Assembly: GCA_914767715.1 (NCBI GenBank) | Contig: OU612067.1 | Span: 15,879,001-15,939,000 of the forward strand | Source of the DNA: Membranipora membranacea | Lineage: Eukaryota; Bryozoa; Gymnolaemata; Cheilostomatida; Membraniporidae | Direction of reading: 5' to 3' | DNA: 60,000 nt | Part shown: in pieces, positions 37,311 through 51,400 of the stretch | Layout: each line of letters begins with the position of its first letter | Numbering within the stretch: position 1 is the stretch's first letter | The notes under the pieces: model-generated | The model's database searches: none | What the model saw: the letters and a program-made list of their open reading frames with translations, nothing else | What the model was told of the DNA's origin: nothing | Program-made: the position numbers and the translations under genes

Positions 37311-38213
37311 TTATTCGACTGTCTTGAACACATTGGTGTTAACGACCGCCTACGGCCGCGATCGCCATCCCGAACGCTTTTAATGCTGGTTTTGGTGTTG
37401 ACAAGCTTTGTCATACCGTCCATCCACCTTCACCACAGAAAATTTTCTACTACATGTTGGAGAAATTAGATCTATTTTTTCTACATAGCGTGAAAAAATA
37501 ATCATCCAAGCATTCAGTGCTCCATATATTAATCTTTCATGCCCAATTTTTACATTCTCATGAGAAAGTCACTATCCTTGCAGGAAGCACCCTCCCTGTT
37601 CCTTGACCATGTTAGGTCCATTTGCCTGCATTCAGAGTTGCTCCCCCTCCGCCATCACCAATGAAAGGGGAGTAATAATGGAAATCAGGCAATTGGGGGT
37701 TTTGAGAAACTTATTGTCCACTCTACAGGAAATAATTATAACTTAATGGATATTCCAGATATTGGGAGCTACTCACTTCACAAAATATATATCCTGCTAG
37801 CTGAGAAAATCTTCCTTTCTTGACAATAATCGCAAAGATCATAGCAGTGTTTAGTAGTCAGCCCAGATAATGAGCTATTATGTTGTTTTATGGCTTTGTA
37901 TATATACGCTACAGTTTGAAAGCTCATCTGAAACAACCTGTGACTAGACGTAAGGCAATTTTAGTTTTCCTTAATCCTAGGTTTACTTTAAGGAAATCAA
38001 AATAATAAAAATGATCCACCCCGCTGCAAGAGCCATCCTTACATAACTCCTTTCATATCTCCTCCCGTTGAGATTATTCTCCACGGCAGTCCAGCGCCTT
38101 ACTCATTGAGCGACGACTGCACAAGTTTCATGTTAAATTCCTTCATAAGCCATAACAAGCATTGTACATCTCAGACGTATGGTTTCAACAAATATTGGAA
38201 ATATTTAGATTAC
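37311..38213. other. No gene seen; degenerate copy of a hairpin repeat near 37345
   Basis: The segment gatcgccatcccgaacgct at about 37360-37378 resembles one arm of the strong hairpin at 54789-54874. Nothing else was recognised. Confidence 0.35.
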
Positions 38214-38593
38214 CTGTGTCATAGTAAGAAATGGTGAAGTTAGCTATTGCAGAACTGACTCTCATCATAGGCATTGAAGTGAAGACATGGGCATTATCCT
38301 CATCAACACTGAATGTATTGTCATTTATTGAGAGTGCCCCAGAAGAGCAACTATTAGGACTCAGTGTCTCCTGCACCCGATCAACGATCATATATGAATC
38401 AGAGAGTGCTGGTAGCTGAATCTTGCAGAGTCTACTCGACCCATCATCGTCCTGGATGTGGACAATCTGTCAAAACCTTTGAGGGAGAGGACCACTGTGG
38501 GAGCAGAATTACTGTAGGAATGTCCTGACAAAATGTCTGACTGATGAGTGTGATGAACAGACAAAAGCAGCCACGTCTGTAGGCTCTTATCAT
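38214..38593 (-). pseudogene. Frameshifted receptor first exon, inverted copy of receptor 3 exon 1
   Basis: The reverse strand carries an ATG at 38593 and 380 bases nearly identical to receptor 3 exon 1 (382 bases). It starts from the same signal peptide codons and ends at the same donor (gacacag|gtaatc). Two bases are missing just after the leader (attctgctccc instead of attctttgctccc), which removes the first conserved cysteine and shifts frame. A later cysteine is also changed (FSVDE instead of FCVDE). The preceding acceptor-like ctag before aggagggatg is conserved. No second exon follows on this strand. It is a dead first exon, possibly once the start of copy A at 33980. Confidence 0.75.
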
Positions 38594-39201
38594 CCCTCCT
38601 CTAGAATAAAATAGAATGCTTTTGTTTATATTAAATAAAATGACTGGTAGTTTTTGTGAGGTTGTGAATGTGTAGTTATTTGAATGAAATTGACAATAAT
38701 TTCCAAGGTAGGGTACGTGTTGCGGTATTTGGTGCCAAGACCATGGTATTGGGTGCTCAGTACCAAGGCTATGTTATGAAGCAAACTGTAGAACATGTAG
38801 ATTTAATTTCGGCGAATGCTTCATAATAGAATATTTGTAGTGGGTAGGCACCCTCAATGATGGTGGGACCGTTCCACCTTTAATCAAGTAGCACGGCCAG
38901 CGCAGGGCGCACCAAGTATTGAGTGATGGTGATTTCTCACATGTTTCTCAATATTGATACACCTAACTAAAATTAATTAAATACTCAAGTTGACTTGCAG
39001 CGATGATTCCAGTTTAATTATTTGTATAATAAGAGACAGAGTCCTAACACATAAAAATGTACCCAATAAAAAGAATTTAATCTAGAAACAAAAACGGTCT
39101 ATTTACTCAAGTTAAAATGGTTAATAATAACCAGCGCACCCCGGAGTCTTTTCAAACAGTACGTGCATCAGTTTATATACAGCATGATTATCATATAAAA
39201 G

Positions 39202-39232
<31 letters not shown>

Positions 39233-42092
39233 CCTAACTAAGGCCGAGGGCGGTACATCAGTCAGACCAGGCATATAATACGGGGACAGGGCAACAGAAC
39301 AAGTCATACTCATAAATGACTAATGAGGCAAACATACATTAGAGTGAAATTGTTTATGGACGGTCTGGCATGCATTTGCAAACCGTTGCAGAGTAGATTG
39401 CATGATTTCCAGCACCGTTGGTAACCGGTGAAAGTTATATAATAATAATATTTTATTCGGTATTCTCTGAGTCTGAAAATAGATTTAATCAGTTAAGTTC
39501 TCTAGAAATTATATAATTCGTCTGGCGGAATTGTGAACAACAAGGAGTTGCTCTACCTCTTGTCTAGTATCATTACAATATTTGGAATAAATAAACAACT
39601 ATTAGGCATTACATTGTTGATAAGAATAATAGAAGAATAATTATAAGCATAAATTTACTTCATTGGTCTCATGTATGTTACACTAAATTTCACTGCTAAG
39701 ATAAGAGTTTATATGCAGTAAATGTGTGCTAGCAGTAAGTTTGATTACTTCAAGTCTGTGTGAAATGACTAACAATTCCTTCTATTAATAATTTCACCCT
39801 CAGGTTTGTCCATATACATACATAAATATTTATATGTTTATGAGTGTGTCACTCAGAGAGACATGGATACTTGAATGTTGATCATGAAATGTTGAAAATC
39901 TCAATATCATGAGATATTGCCTCTCTGCTTTGCACTAAATGGTACTGATCATCTACGGTTATATGTGGTTAATTAAGAAATATCCAACCTCTATGTGTAT
40001 TGATGAATGTAACTCACCGATAATCCCTGCTGTTGTTTAAACACGTAGACCTTGCGAGTTGCCAAATTGCCTAATCTCACTAAGACGACAGTCACATTGA
40101 AAACTTGACTACTAGGCTTGAGTGGGTTGACTGTGATGTTTTATTGACTTACCAAAAGAAAGCAGAGAGTGAAAAATGAACTTCCTTGTTCAAGATATAA
40201 AAAAACATTGTAACAGAGAAATCATAGCATAATACATGTCGAATAATAACTCAATTGCCAATTGGGTTATGCCATCAACCAATAACGTGCCTGCTATTAA
40301 TGTAATATTTCAGTGATATAGGGTAGGAGTTAAAATGTCTGATATTTTTGTATGTGGGTGGAACAGCAGGGGTGGCAACTGGTACTAAAGTCATATCAGT
40401 CGCAATATGTATGTGTGTATAATGTACACACCTAAAAAGTTTGCTCAGCCCAAACTTATTTCTGTGAATATATAGCACATGCATTCTAAACTAGTTTGAG
40501 TCTACAAACTGATTCATACCCAAAATTAACCATCATCAGATCATGCAAATGCCTGGGTTTGGCCTATAATTCAGGATCAAGCTAGGTTGAGTACATTTAC
40601 ACATGATGCAGCCCTATTGAATCTGTTCATTGCTGACCTCTGGCAAAACCTTTAAAATCTGACCAAAAAGACTGAAAGTACCGCAGCTCAAGCAAAAACT
40701 CATACTCAGTTTTAGTTATGACTGCAAAAACAGACCACTACACTAGATTATTCGATAACAATAATAATGTTTTTGATAAGACAATATTATGAAAAGTTGT
40801 CTTCACCCACAATCACACCTAAAACTGAGTTGTTTTCCCTTGGTCTACAAGGTGAATGAAAACAAGTAATTTGAATGGCATATCTTCAGTAAGTATATAA
40901 TCTTGGGTTGCCTGGTGGCAAAATTCTGTCAGGACTGCTGATCTCATGTACCAACAAGTACTAAACTTGTAATACAATGTGGTAGTAATTCATCGGCCAA
41001 CTGATGGAGATGACTAAAACCCATTCAAGTTCTGACTTAAGGGAAAACCCACCGGTCATGACCTGGCTCAATACTTGTCTCTGCAGCTACCAACCCTTAC
41101 TCATAATCCAACAAATTCCATAATGTATCACTTTGCTAGCTGGACTTGGAGTAGGTTCCCCTTTTTGATTCCTTCATATCATGCTTTGGATGTAAAGGAA
41201 ATCGGAAATTAATTTCCTATCAGGGGATCAGAGAAAAATTGCAATGGAGTGTTTTGGAATATCACTTATACAATATTTTGTCCCTAACAAACATTTTAAA
41301 TGAACTTACATGCAGAGAACAGTGAATGCATACTGGAAGTGAGAATACAAGTTTCTCATAGGATTTTTATTCTAAATAACCTGTACAAGGATTCATAAAA
41401 CTTGATTCAAATGCACAAAGGAAATGAACTGTCTGACAAAAAATGTTCAATATCTAGTTCTCCGCCAGTATTACCACGCCATAATCAGTCCAATCTTGAT
41501 CAACTATTCTTTACAGTCAGATGTGGGTTAGGGTTTTTACCTACCAAAGTCAAACCCATGACGGTCAAGAAGACTTAATTTATATTCCGCACTTTGTCCG
41601 CAACATTCGAGATACACACATATTCTACAGTCATTTCTATAAAAAAGGTTTACATTTGTTGTGATACACCAAGCTTACCAGCACTATAGACTTGTAGGCA
41701 GGAGTGCAATAGAACAATCAAGCAGCTCTTGAATATATGGGCATGGGGATTAAAGTCCTTGGTACAATTCCTTCAATCATGTTTATTATTACCAATGTAA
41801 TCTAGCAATAAACTTAACAAGGAAGTTGATGGAAATTGATATACCCCGTTGTTGACTTGTTGCCCAACTTCAAACACTGGAATTCATTTTCACTGTGCTC
41901 AGCCAATCACACATCTAAAACCCCTGTGACTATAATATCACTCTTATCTCACTCATTCAAGTAAAGCTAGTCCAATCTTGACAACTTGTTGGTCATTATG
42001 CATCTTAAATAGTAACTTGAGAGACCAATAACAACACCGCAGACACTCCACCGCCATCAAGCTCTTAGGAAACACTATACATTTTTACAAAA
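38594..42092. other. Spacer between head-to-head first exons; no gene seen
   Basis: About 3.8 kb between divergent first exons. It contains an (AT)n microsatellite near 39207-39232 and otherwise unremarkable AT-rich DNA. If both exons were once live, this was a shared divergent promoter region. Confidence 0.4.
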
Positions 42093-42399
42093 GGTGAGTT
42101 TGCTCTTTCTCCACTATCAATGTAAAGTACTACTGTGTCTGTACTCTTGTATATACATATATTGTTGTCCTACTCGAATCATTAATTGAGCTACTTGACA
42201 AGGCTGCCATTTCTATTCACTATCGGAAATTATAATATATTCTTTAACGGGATCGGGATCGTGTTACTTGTTTGCAAACTGTGAATCAGCTCAATATTCG
42301 ATGGTTTTAGTTCCAAAATTACAATTATGATGATTGCGCTTTCAGTACCTCAATAAATTTAAAGGTACCTTTCTGTGTAAGTTTAGGTTTCATTGTAGA
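42093..42399 (+). other. Probable 5' UTR intron of receptor 3
   Basis: A donor (aaaag|gtgagt near 42093) and an acceptor (tttcattgtag at about 42389-42399) flank the stretch just before the ATG at 42406. The acceptor region is partly conserved in the inverted copy. This is inference from splice-site consensus. Confidence 0.4.
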
Positions 42400-42405
42400 G
42401 GAAGG

Positions 42406-45400
42406 ATGATGAGAGCCTACAGACGTGGCTGCTTTTGTCTGTTCATCACACTCATCAGTCAAACATTTTGTCAGGACATTCCTACAGTAATTCTTTGCTC
42501 CCACGGTGGTCCTCTCCCTCAAAGGTTTGGACAAATTATCCACATCCAGGACAATGATAGGTCGAGTAGACTCTGCGAGATTCAGCTACCAGCACTCTCT
42601 GATTCATATATGATCATTGACGGGGTGCAGAAGACAAATAGTCCTGATAGTTGCACTTCAGGGGCACTCTCAATAAATGACAATACATTCTGTGTTGATG
42701 AGAATAATGCCCATGTCTTCACTTCAATGCCGATGATGAGAGTCAGTTCTACAATAGCTAACTTCACCATATCTTACTATGACACAGGTAATGGGAAAAA
42801 CAGGAAGAAAGTTCACCTTAGAAGGGGAAAATCTTTGTTCGTTTCTTAATTTCACTATATTAAATCATCGGAAATTTGCTAAATATATACCAGAATAGTT
42901 ATAAGAAAATTAATTGACTTGTTGTTTAAACGTTGCGAATTTTCCATGTGCAAGAATTAAAGTGACAAAAACATGATGACAAAAGAACAGAGGAAAGCTC
43001 TCTATTCGAAAATTAGTCGAAAACACCAGCAGCTGCTAGTAGAGAATATAAGCTTTTTTTGCACTACTCGCAATGGTCTCTAATTTTTTCCTTTTATCTG
43101 TGCATCAGGGATTCTCGTTCATGGTGATCATCTCAACCCAATGGAAATGACCCTTAGACTGTTCTAGTTTAAGGCATCTGATGAATCGAAAGATCTGACT
43201 AAAGGAGCTCACAGATACAATCTGTCAGCTTTGCTTTGCAAGTCACCATGCATTCAAGTTCTAGCATTTACATTATTGCAGTGTTTAGATGTGGAGGACG
43301 GGCAATACCACAGGTCCGTTTAGCAGACTCAATTTGGACAGGAGTAATCAGCTCGCCACTTCCTGGACAAAATAAATTGTATGAGGGAACATGTAAGGTT
43401 ACAGTAACAGGCCTGCCGCCAGACTCAGATATCCGCTTACAGCAGTTTGGGAGTTTCAAACCTCAGAATAGTTTAAAGATTAGTGTCACCAACCAAAAAG
43501 GAAGGCTTAAACAAAAGAATAGGGCTATTACTATAACTACGGATCAGGAAGGAGAGTTTGAAATTCAATCGTCACATATAGAGCGGGTTCAACTTCAGTA
43601 TCTTTTGGAATACAGTGGTAAGTGGATATGTGGTGACATGCTTTCATGGACATGTCCTTCTAGGTAGCCAACTAGCTCATTGATCCAGTGAGGGAGGTGG
43701 TTTAGGTAGTACGTATCTAGAGTTTCTAGGCCTAGAAAATATAACAAATAAAAAAACCAAGAATAATATGGTATGTTGTGATCTTGTCAAATTTGTTAAT
43801 GTATGTAATTGGAGTTGTGAAACATAAGCAGACGTGAGTTGGTACATTTATAGCCTCAAAAAAATGTTTGCTACATTGAATTTTCAGTGATACGTTGTGG
43901 GGATACTCCAAGTATAAACAACTCAACTCATGCAGAGCCAGTCCCACCATACTTACCAGGCACTACTGTACAGTATCAATGTGTAGATAACTACCAGTTT
44001 AAAGATAATTCTTCTATCACATGTGTGAGTGATGGTACTGATACATCGTGGAGGGAGAGTGATATCAAATGTGTACCAGGTGAGTGGGTAATAAGGAATT
44101 ACAAAAACTGTAGTCTTGGAACTTCATTGTTTCAACTTACGCTACCTGATTACCCGTTACCTGGTTTTGTGATGCAGCTCATCTTTGGTACACATAATGT
44201 GGACCCATTTTCCACTATGAAGTGTTTCCCTTCATAGACGGTACCATGTCATCTTGTTGAAATTGCCTGATGTCTTATTACACTGAATGAGGTGCCAATT
44301 TAAAAGTTGGCTGTCAATTCAGAGACAAGAATACTGATTCATCTATAACACTATAACACTGTTATTGTTTCTGTTTCAGTACCATGGTGTGTTAATGATC
44401 CAGCTACTGTGGTGAATTCAAATCCGATTGTAATTTTGCAAAACAAAACTGTAAATTTCACGTGTAAAGAAGGATACGAATCTCCTAATGGGACAGACTC
44501 TGTGTTACTATCTTGTGCTACTCTAGATAATGAGACGATACCCTGGACATGGAATGATACTAACATCCAGGATACATTCAGATGCCTCCCAGGTGAGATC
44601 TCTGCCAACTGAATGAAGGAAGTGCAACGTAAGCTTTTTTTGCTTTGTTTTCTCGCCACTTCAATGTCTAGGCTCTTCATGCCAACAAAGAACGCTACGT
44701 ACAATACTACCTAGCTTGTTACCAATAACCTTCCACAAAGGTCCTTACTGCACTTCTACACACTCTATATTATTACCAGATTCTTATTGCTAAAGCTTTG
44801 CTATAATATGTCTAAATCCGCTATTACTCTACAGTACAGTGCAACATAACAGAGCTTTCAACCCTAGCCAATCTTACGATATCAACTACTAAAGAAACTG
44901 TAAATTACATGGAGACAGTAGATTATAAATGTGATGAGGGTTTCACTAAGCTGACTGCAGATGTAACATGTCAGAGTAACCAAAATTGGTCAACGTATCA
45001 ACTGTGTGAGGAAGGTTAGTGATATAAGAAATTAGCTGAGGTCACCAGCATATGGCTGGTGTTAAATGATATTGATAATCATTGAACAGATATGGATCAT
45101 ACTTTTCTATGATAAGCTGACCTTGGCTCAGAACTAATCAGGAGTAATTGGGCGACCGCCAGACCTCCTTCGGATCAGGTTATTCAGTATTAAATAGTTG
45201 ATTATGCTAACATTCTAACTGGTCTAGATTACTAACAACTCTAACTAGCATGCTTGGGACAACTCTTCTTTTATTTGTTCAATCTAGTGCAATGCAGTAT
45301 GTCTGAATTTATCAACGCAAATGCATCGAACTTTCCACTAACTCCTCTAACTTACCGCACTGTACTAAACATAAGCTGCAATCCTGGCTATCAGCTGCTA

Positions 45401-48400
45401 AACGGTGACATAGAAACCAGTATCATTTGTACTGCAGCTGGAAGCTGGAATGCCACCCTTCCGAAGCATCCGAACTCAGATGTTAGGCTAGTGAAATGCC
45501 AAAAGATTCCCGGTTAGTCAAATTAGTTTCCCAGCTGCTTTTATTGTCTTGTCTTAGATGCTCACCTCATGTGACTTCCAATTTTAACTAATATTGGATG
45601 GAAGCGTGATGCGAGGCTTTGACACCTTTTCTTGTTTTTAATATTTGAATGAATATTGGTTCTCTAAACCTCTCTGTTTCTTCTCAAAATAAACAGGATA
45701 ACATCTTTCTTGCTTATGGCTAATTCACCCAGTAAGCTGTAACACGACTGCGAGGAATATATATTTGTACAATGTTGTATCATTTATGTTTAGGTACCAC
45801 TGGCACAGAGCCACAAGAATCTGGCACAGCAGGACCCGGTGGGCTCACTGAAATGCAGATCATCCTAATCGCCTCTGCACCGACAGGAGTATTATTTATA
45901 ACTGCTGTGGTTATCGTCGCTGTTTGTTGTGTAAGAAAGAACCAAAACCAACCGTAAGTCTGTTCGTGTAGTGGATATCAGTTCAATTATTCGAAGCAGA
46001 CTTGGCTTGCCAGAGCATTTACCTGGGTGTATAAAAGCAGCAGAGATTTATGCCCTAAAACTACCTGTGATGGGTTTTGCAGTTCCATAGAACCTTCATT
46101 TTGTTCATAATTTCTACTCGCTCCCTATTCTGTTCCCGCATGGTTTTTTCATTGTATTTTGGAATCTTATTGGGATATGAACATTATTCGGCATATGAGG
46201 TCATGAATTGATACTAGACTATCTCACAAGATGTATAGATATGAGGCGATTTCGTTGTGGCCTCTAACCATAATTTACTCGCATCGACATAAGAACCACT
46301 CTGTCAGTTTGTTACTAATCTATTGAACAATTTTGTTTGCAGGTCAGAATGTAAAGGACAAAATGGTACTGAAGGCTATGGTGAGTAATATTTTATAAAG
46401 ACTCAGTAACTGATAACATCCTATTCGCGTTTTCACTCAGGCCTAGACATAGTAGCGCTTCACTTTCAACTTCCCTGTTAATACATAGGCTTATCACTGA
46501 TAGCTGAATATATAAATAGATGTTAACATGTGACACAGTTTAAGTGAACACACATTCCGCTGATATCACTACCTATAGATAAGTGTGCACCAGCCAGATA
46601 ATAAAGAGAGCCCAAGTATATTTTTTGTCCTAGTTTAATCATCGTTTGCGCACCTTGAATGTAAATAGAGTTTCACTGTTTGGCTCTGGTACTTCGTAAC
46701 AAGTACACATCTAGGAGTAGCATTCTAACCCCAACAGGATTGACGCCAGCTGTATTCATAACAAACCAGATATATGGTGGCATGGGAGGCGACTCCCAAA
46801 ACTGAGATAACAATCTATAATTTTATTTTGCCCAGACAACGGAAATCTGTAGTTTGAGCTGGAGAGGCCGGATGTAGTAGCAATGCAATGCATTGTGCCA
46901 GTGCTAGGTGTGAATGTTAGATCCCTTCTCATCTGCATCCCTATCCCAGCATCAAATTATAATTATCACCAATCAGCTGCTTACCCTCTACCTAACTGAA
47001 AATCCATGTGATACAGCCTTAGTTCTCTACATAGTCGTTTCAAAATTTCAAGATACACTTGCACTGAGTGTTTGGAAGATCGTCAGTGTTTGCTGCTCCC
47101 TTGCCATCAGATATTTCTCCGCTTGTTGTTTGAGTTTGCTTTCAAGGTGCAGCATGAAAGTGATATCGGGTACAAGTTTTTATATTAGCTGATTTGACTT
47201 ATTATCTTGCATTTATATTTATCTGCCTGTCAAGCCCTCAGCACTCTTGGTAATTTGCGGCAATACAAGGAGGTTCATCCAATCTCTCATAATAATTAGT
47301 GTAACACTTAGGGTCAGTAAACAAAAAGTAGGTTGTCTTCAGGGGCAGGGGATGGCCACATCCAATCTAATTGTTTGGCTGATTCATGCACTTTTTTATC
47401 AGGACAAGTAACTTCCTTTTTGAGTTTTAAGTTGTATTAGACATCATTTACTGCTGGCCATACCCACTGAGTAATGTGGTTTGATTTATTATCAAATTCA
47501 AATCAGAAGTTAGGGTAAGATTTCTAACGAATCCGCCCCATTTTCCCAGTGTCATTTTCCCAATAAGCCATTTTCCCACCTCCTGTTTTCCCACTCTGCT
47601 GTTTTCCACCTGAACATTTTCCCACTGAGCCATTATCCCACCTGGTCTATTTCCCACTGTGCCATTTTCACACCTGGATGTTTTCCCACCAATCTAGTTT
47701 CCCACCTGGACATTTTCCCACCAATCCATTCTTCCACCTAAACATTTGCTCAACAAGCCATTTTCCCAACAGGACAATTTTCCACCGAACAATTTTCCAA
47801 ACAGGACAATTCACCACAGTGCTGTTTTCTCATCACAAAAAATGTTTCACCGCACAGTTTTCCCTTCGTAGCCTTTCTTTCAGGCTAAGCAGTTCACATT
47901 AATTTCATAAATACGTTAAAAATTTTCACATCCAGCCAACACTGGAGAAAGTAGCTTTTAAAATGGAGATGTTGATTGGTTGATTTTATTAGTAGCAGGT
48001 TGATTTTGATTAGAGTTTTTTATTGCACAAGTTAGTCCAAGTAGTTGATTTCATCAAAATTACCTCCTTGTTATAAACTACGTTTTCGACAAAACAAATT
48101 TATCGTGCCTATGCCGATTCTCAAAAGTTTTGAGCCATTTATTACCCGGGCTGAAGAGATTGGCCATATCGCTCTACAAAATAACCTTACATCATATTAT
48201 GTTATCCGCCACATGGCTTTCGGTAAAGATTGTTTTACTGGTCTACAAGCTTTTATCAATCAACCACCTAACAATGTAAAGAAAATTCTCACTCTATGTG
48301 TATTCACGCACACGATCCTTTCCGAGATGACAATAAATATTATTCAAGTTACAACAATTATTTGCTTTGATCAGGGACCCTTCCTGCTTTTACCATATCA

Positions 48401-51400
48401 ACAGTTTGAAACATTAGAGTTGTTTCCACTTGTACAAAGAAGGGGCAACTACCTGCAGTATTAAATGCAATTGGTGACCACCAATAAGCGTGAACAATAT
48501 TGAACATTTATGATTGCATTGAAGAATTTATGCTGTTAAATAAGGGTGGCCATCCAAAGCAAACAAGGCATAGATGATACTTGGTTGATTATACTCGTAA
48601 ACCAAAGACTGAGCATTTGTAAGCATATCTATACCCAGCTTGTTGTAGTGCAATTTGGTTGTATGCTCTGTCTGCACTATCCGATATTGTTAAGATTATG
48701 GCATCACAACATGCTGTAACGCACACTATTTATTTGTTTCATGTTGAAGGTTTTTAATCAGCGAAATTTCTATCGAACATGGAAATATAATACAAAAATA
48801 CGACTAACAAAGTTATGGATTGAGTGAAAACGTAAAAATTTATATTGAACTGTCAACCTGTGCCCCTTCATTGCAAGTTCAAAGGGATCTAAGGCAAGTA
48901 TGAATACCATGAATTTGATAATATTCAAAACATTTCATAGACAATGTTTAGCCTTTTATGTAAACTCTCACTCCAGGACTTGGAGGGGTTCTAGTATTGT
49001 ATATCGAAATTGTCTGAAAACCAAAACCTGTCACCGTGTGACAAGGCTAGTGTCGTTCTACTTAAGGTATTTTTTGTATTAATTTTTTAAGGTTGACAAA
49101 CTTAAGAAATACAAAGCTTAAAAATAAGATGACTTAAAAAATTCCATTTACAAAATCTGGTCATTATAGCTCTGCTTTTTGCCTATAGCTATTGAAAAAT
49201 AGTAAAAGGAAACCCCATGTTCAAACAGGGGACAAATCCTCCTGTAACAATACAGACCTGAATTACTATTTTATAATTTATTTGTCTAAATGCATTTACC
49301 ACTAAAATATTCAACCATAAAATATAGAGGAAATTATTGACATGTGGTATAATTGACAGTGCCCTTAGGCTATCGTAATCATATTTACACCAGCGAGTTA
49401 TGTTTGTTAAAATTATGAGCTTAGACCAATATTGAAATAGGACTTCCCCTATCAATGAATATCAACTGAATTTGAAGGAATTATGCTAGTTATAACAAAT
49501 TAGAAGCGTCCAAAACTTGCCATGACATCCTAAAGGTGTAACATTTAAGAGGGATAATTAATGCATGTTGTCTTCTTTTTGTACAATAAAAAACAATGCA
49601 GTGATCTATTTCTAATAACATTGTTCCAGATGCGCACAGTGCTCCCTGTTTTCCGGGTGCCCTTGTGCACTTCGCCAGGTCGCCAGGTCGTACTCACTCC
49701 TTGTTGGTGATCTAATGCAGAATAGTATTAAGTCTTCTCTTCAGAAGACTAAAGCGATTTGATTGAAAACCAATAATTTTAACAGTTCATCCAATCCCCC
49801 AACAAGAATTGGCGTGATAAAAAATATACTTATTTGAGATCGAATTCTTGTTAAAAATACAAATCGACAAACAAGGTCATGCACCCTAGAATTTGATAAT
49901 ATCATATGCTGGTGTGTGCAGGAGATTGGAATGAACGTCCGATCGAATAAACGCCGACGGGATTGAAATTAGCTGGAATGAAGGTAGACTGGTATGAAAG
50001 TCGAAAATCCTGGAATTAGCGTAGAAAGTGCTTAATTGTATGTCGACTACATTGGAATATAGAATCAAAACAAAAGAGCAACTCCCCAAAATAATTGTGT
50101 AATTAATGATGGTCATTCACAAAGGCACTCACATCTGTTAATGATGATGGTTACTAAATTTATGATGGCTAGATGGAATCAAACAGGAATTTGGCGCAAA
50201 AACTGATATGATAATGAAATACTGAAAGAGAAACAGTGACCCTTTGTATATTTTATCAGCAAAACAATGGTCAAGCATTAAAGAAATCAGGTGCAACTAA
50301 TGAATCCTAGTAGTTTACACCTTGGTTCACTGTTATCTGTGAACATTCATTTTTTGTAATGGTAATTGTGACAGTGCACATTGTTTTCCCTGCACGCTGT
50401 CTACCAGTCGTCATTTATCCAAATAACTAACTCGTATCACCAATGTGGTACAGTTATCACATCCGTTATGTCTGTGACAAGAACATAAAGATGTGTTTTC
50501 ATCTATTACCTATGTACATTATATGGACACATACCAAAGTCATGTTGCAATTCAATCGATGACGTCATATCAACTGCTAGTATTTTAGCCGACTGGCAAG
50601 TCCCTTCACTGTCAGCCATTTTTAATTTTTTAAAACCTTTGTCTTAAAATGTACACAACAGACTATACATCCCTTTTCACTTTAAGACGCTTCCTGAATG
50701 GTAGAATAGGAACATAATAAATGAATATAAATAGTACCAAATGTGCATCACATGTGGTTTGACATGGCAATATTGAATGACCTTAGCATAATTACAAATT
50801 ATAAATTTAAACCAAAACCTTGATTGTGACAGGCATTGTTATAGTCATAGTTCATAAGATGTATGCTGGTTTTTTATATCACAATTATTTAGGGGAGTTG
50901 CTCTCCTGTTGACTCTTTATACCAACTAATGCAGTCGGCGTTCAATCCAGAAATTTCTAAATTCATGTTAGGATTTTCAACTTTCATACCAGACTACGTT
51001 CATTCCAGTTAGTTCAATCCCGTCAACGTTTGTTGCAGCCGATGTTCATTCCAAGATTCTGTGTGCATCTTCTGTTTACAAACAAGCGCCCCAATAAATC
51101 TGACAACAGTTCCTTAGGTGAACACAACTATGTGTTATTACAAGGAATTGTACAAGAGCAAAGTTGTGAAAACTGTTAAGTCATTTTCATAACCTCTAAC
51201 AGCATTTTTAACACCAACGGTCATAGACTTTGGGATTCTAGAATAAAAAAGGAACAACAAAACTTTTATGACGAGACTCTAACGCTACTTTCAATTAATA
51301 TTTTTAATGCCTGAAAAAGAGCAGAAGGAAAAGAAGCAGAAAAAAGCAATAGTGGGAAAATGGCGAGTGGGAAAACATCCGGGTGGAAAAATGGATTGGT

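Noticed and set aside
42334-42405. Upstream ATG at 42334 as the start of receptor 3
   Set aside because: It would place a basic, polar stretch before the signal peptide and runs through a probable 5' UTR intron acceptor; the ATG at 42406 is conserved in the inverted copy.
47448-47902. Open frames on both strands around 47.5-47.9 kb
   Set aside because: They are translations of the TTTTCCCACC minisatellite.
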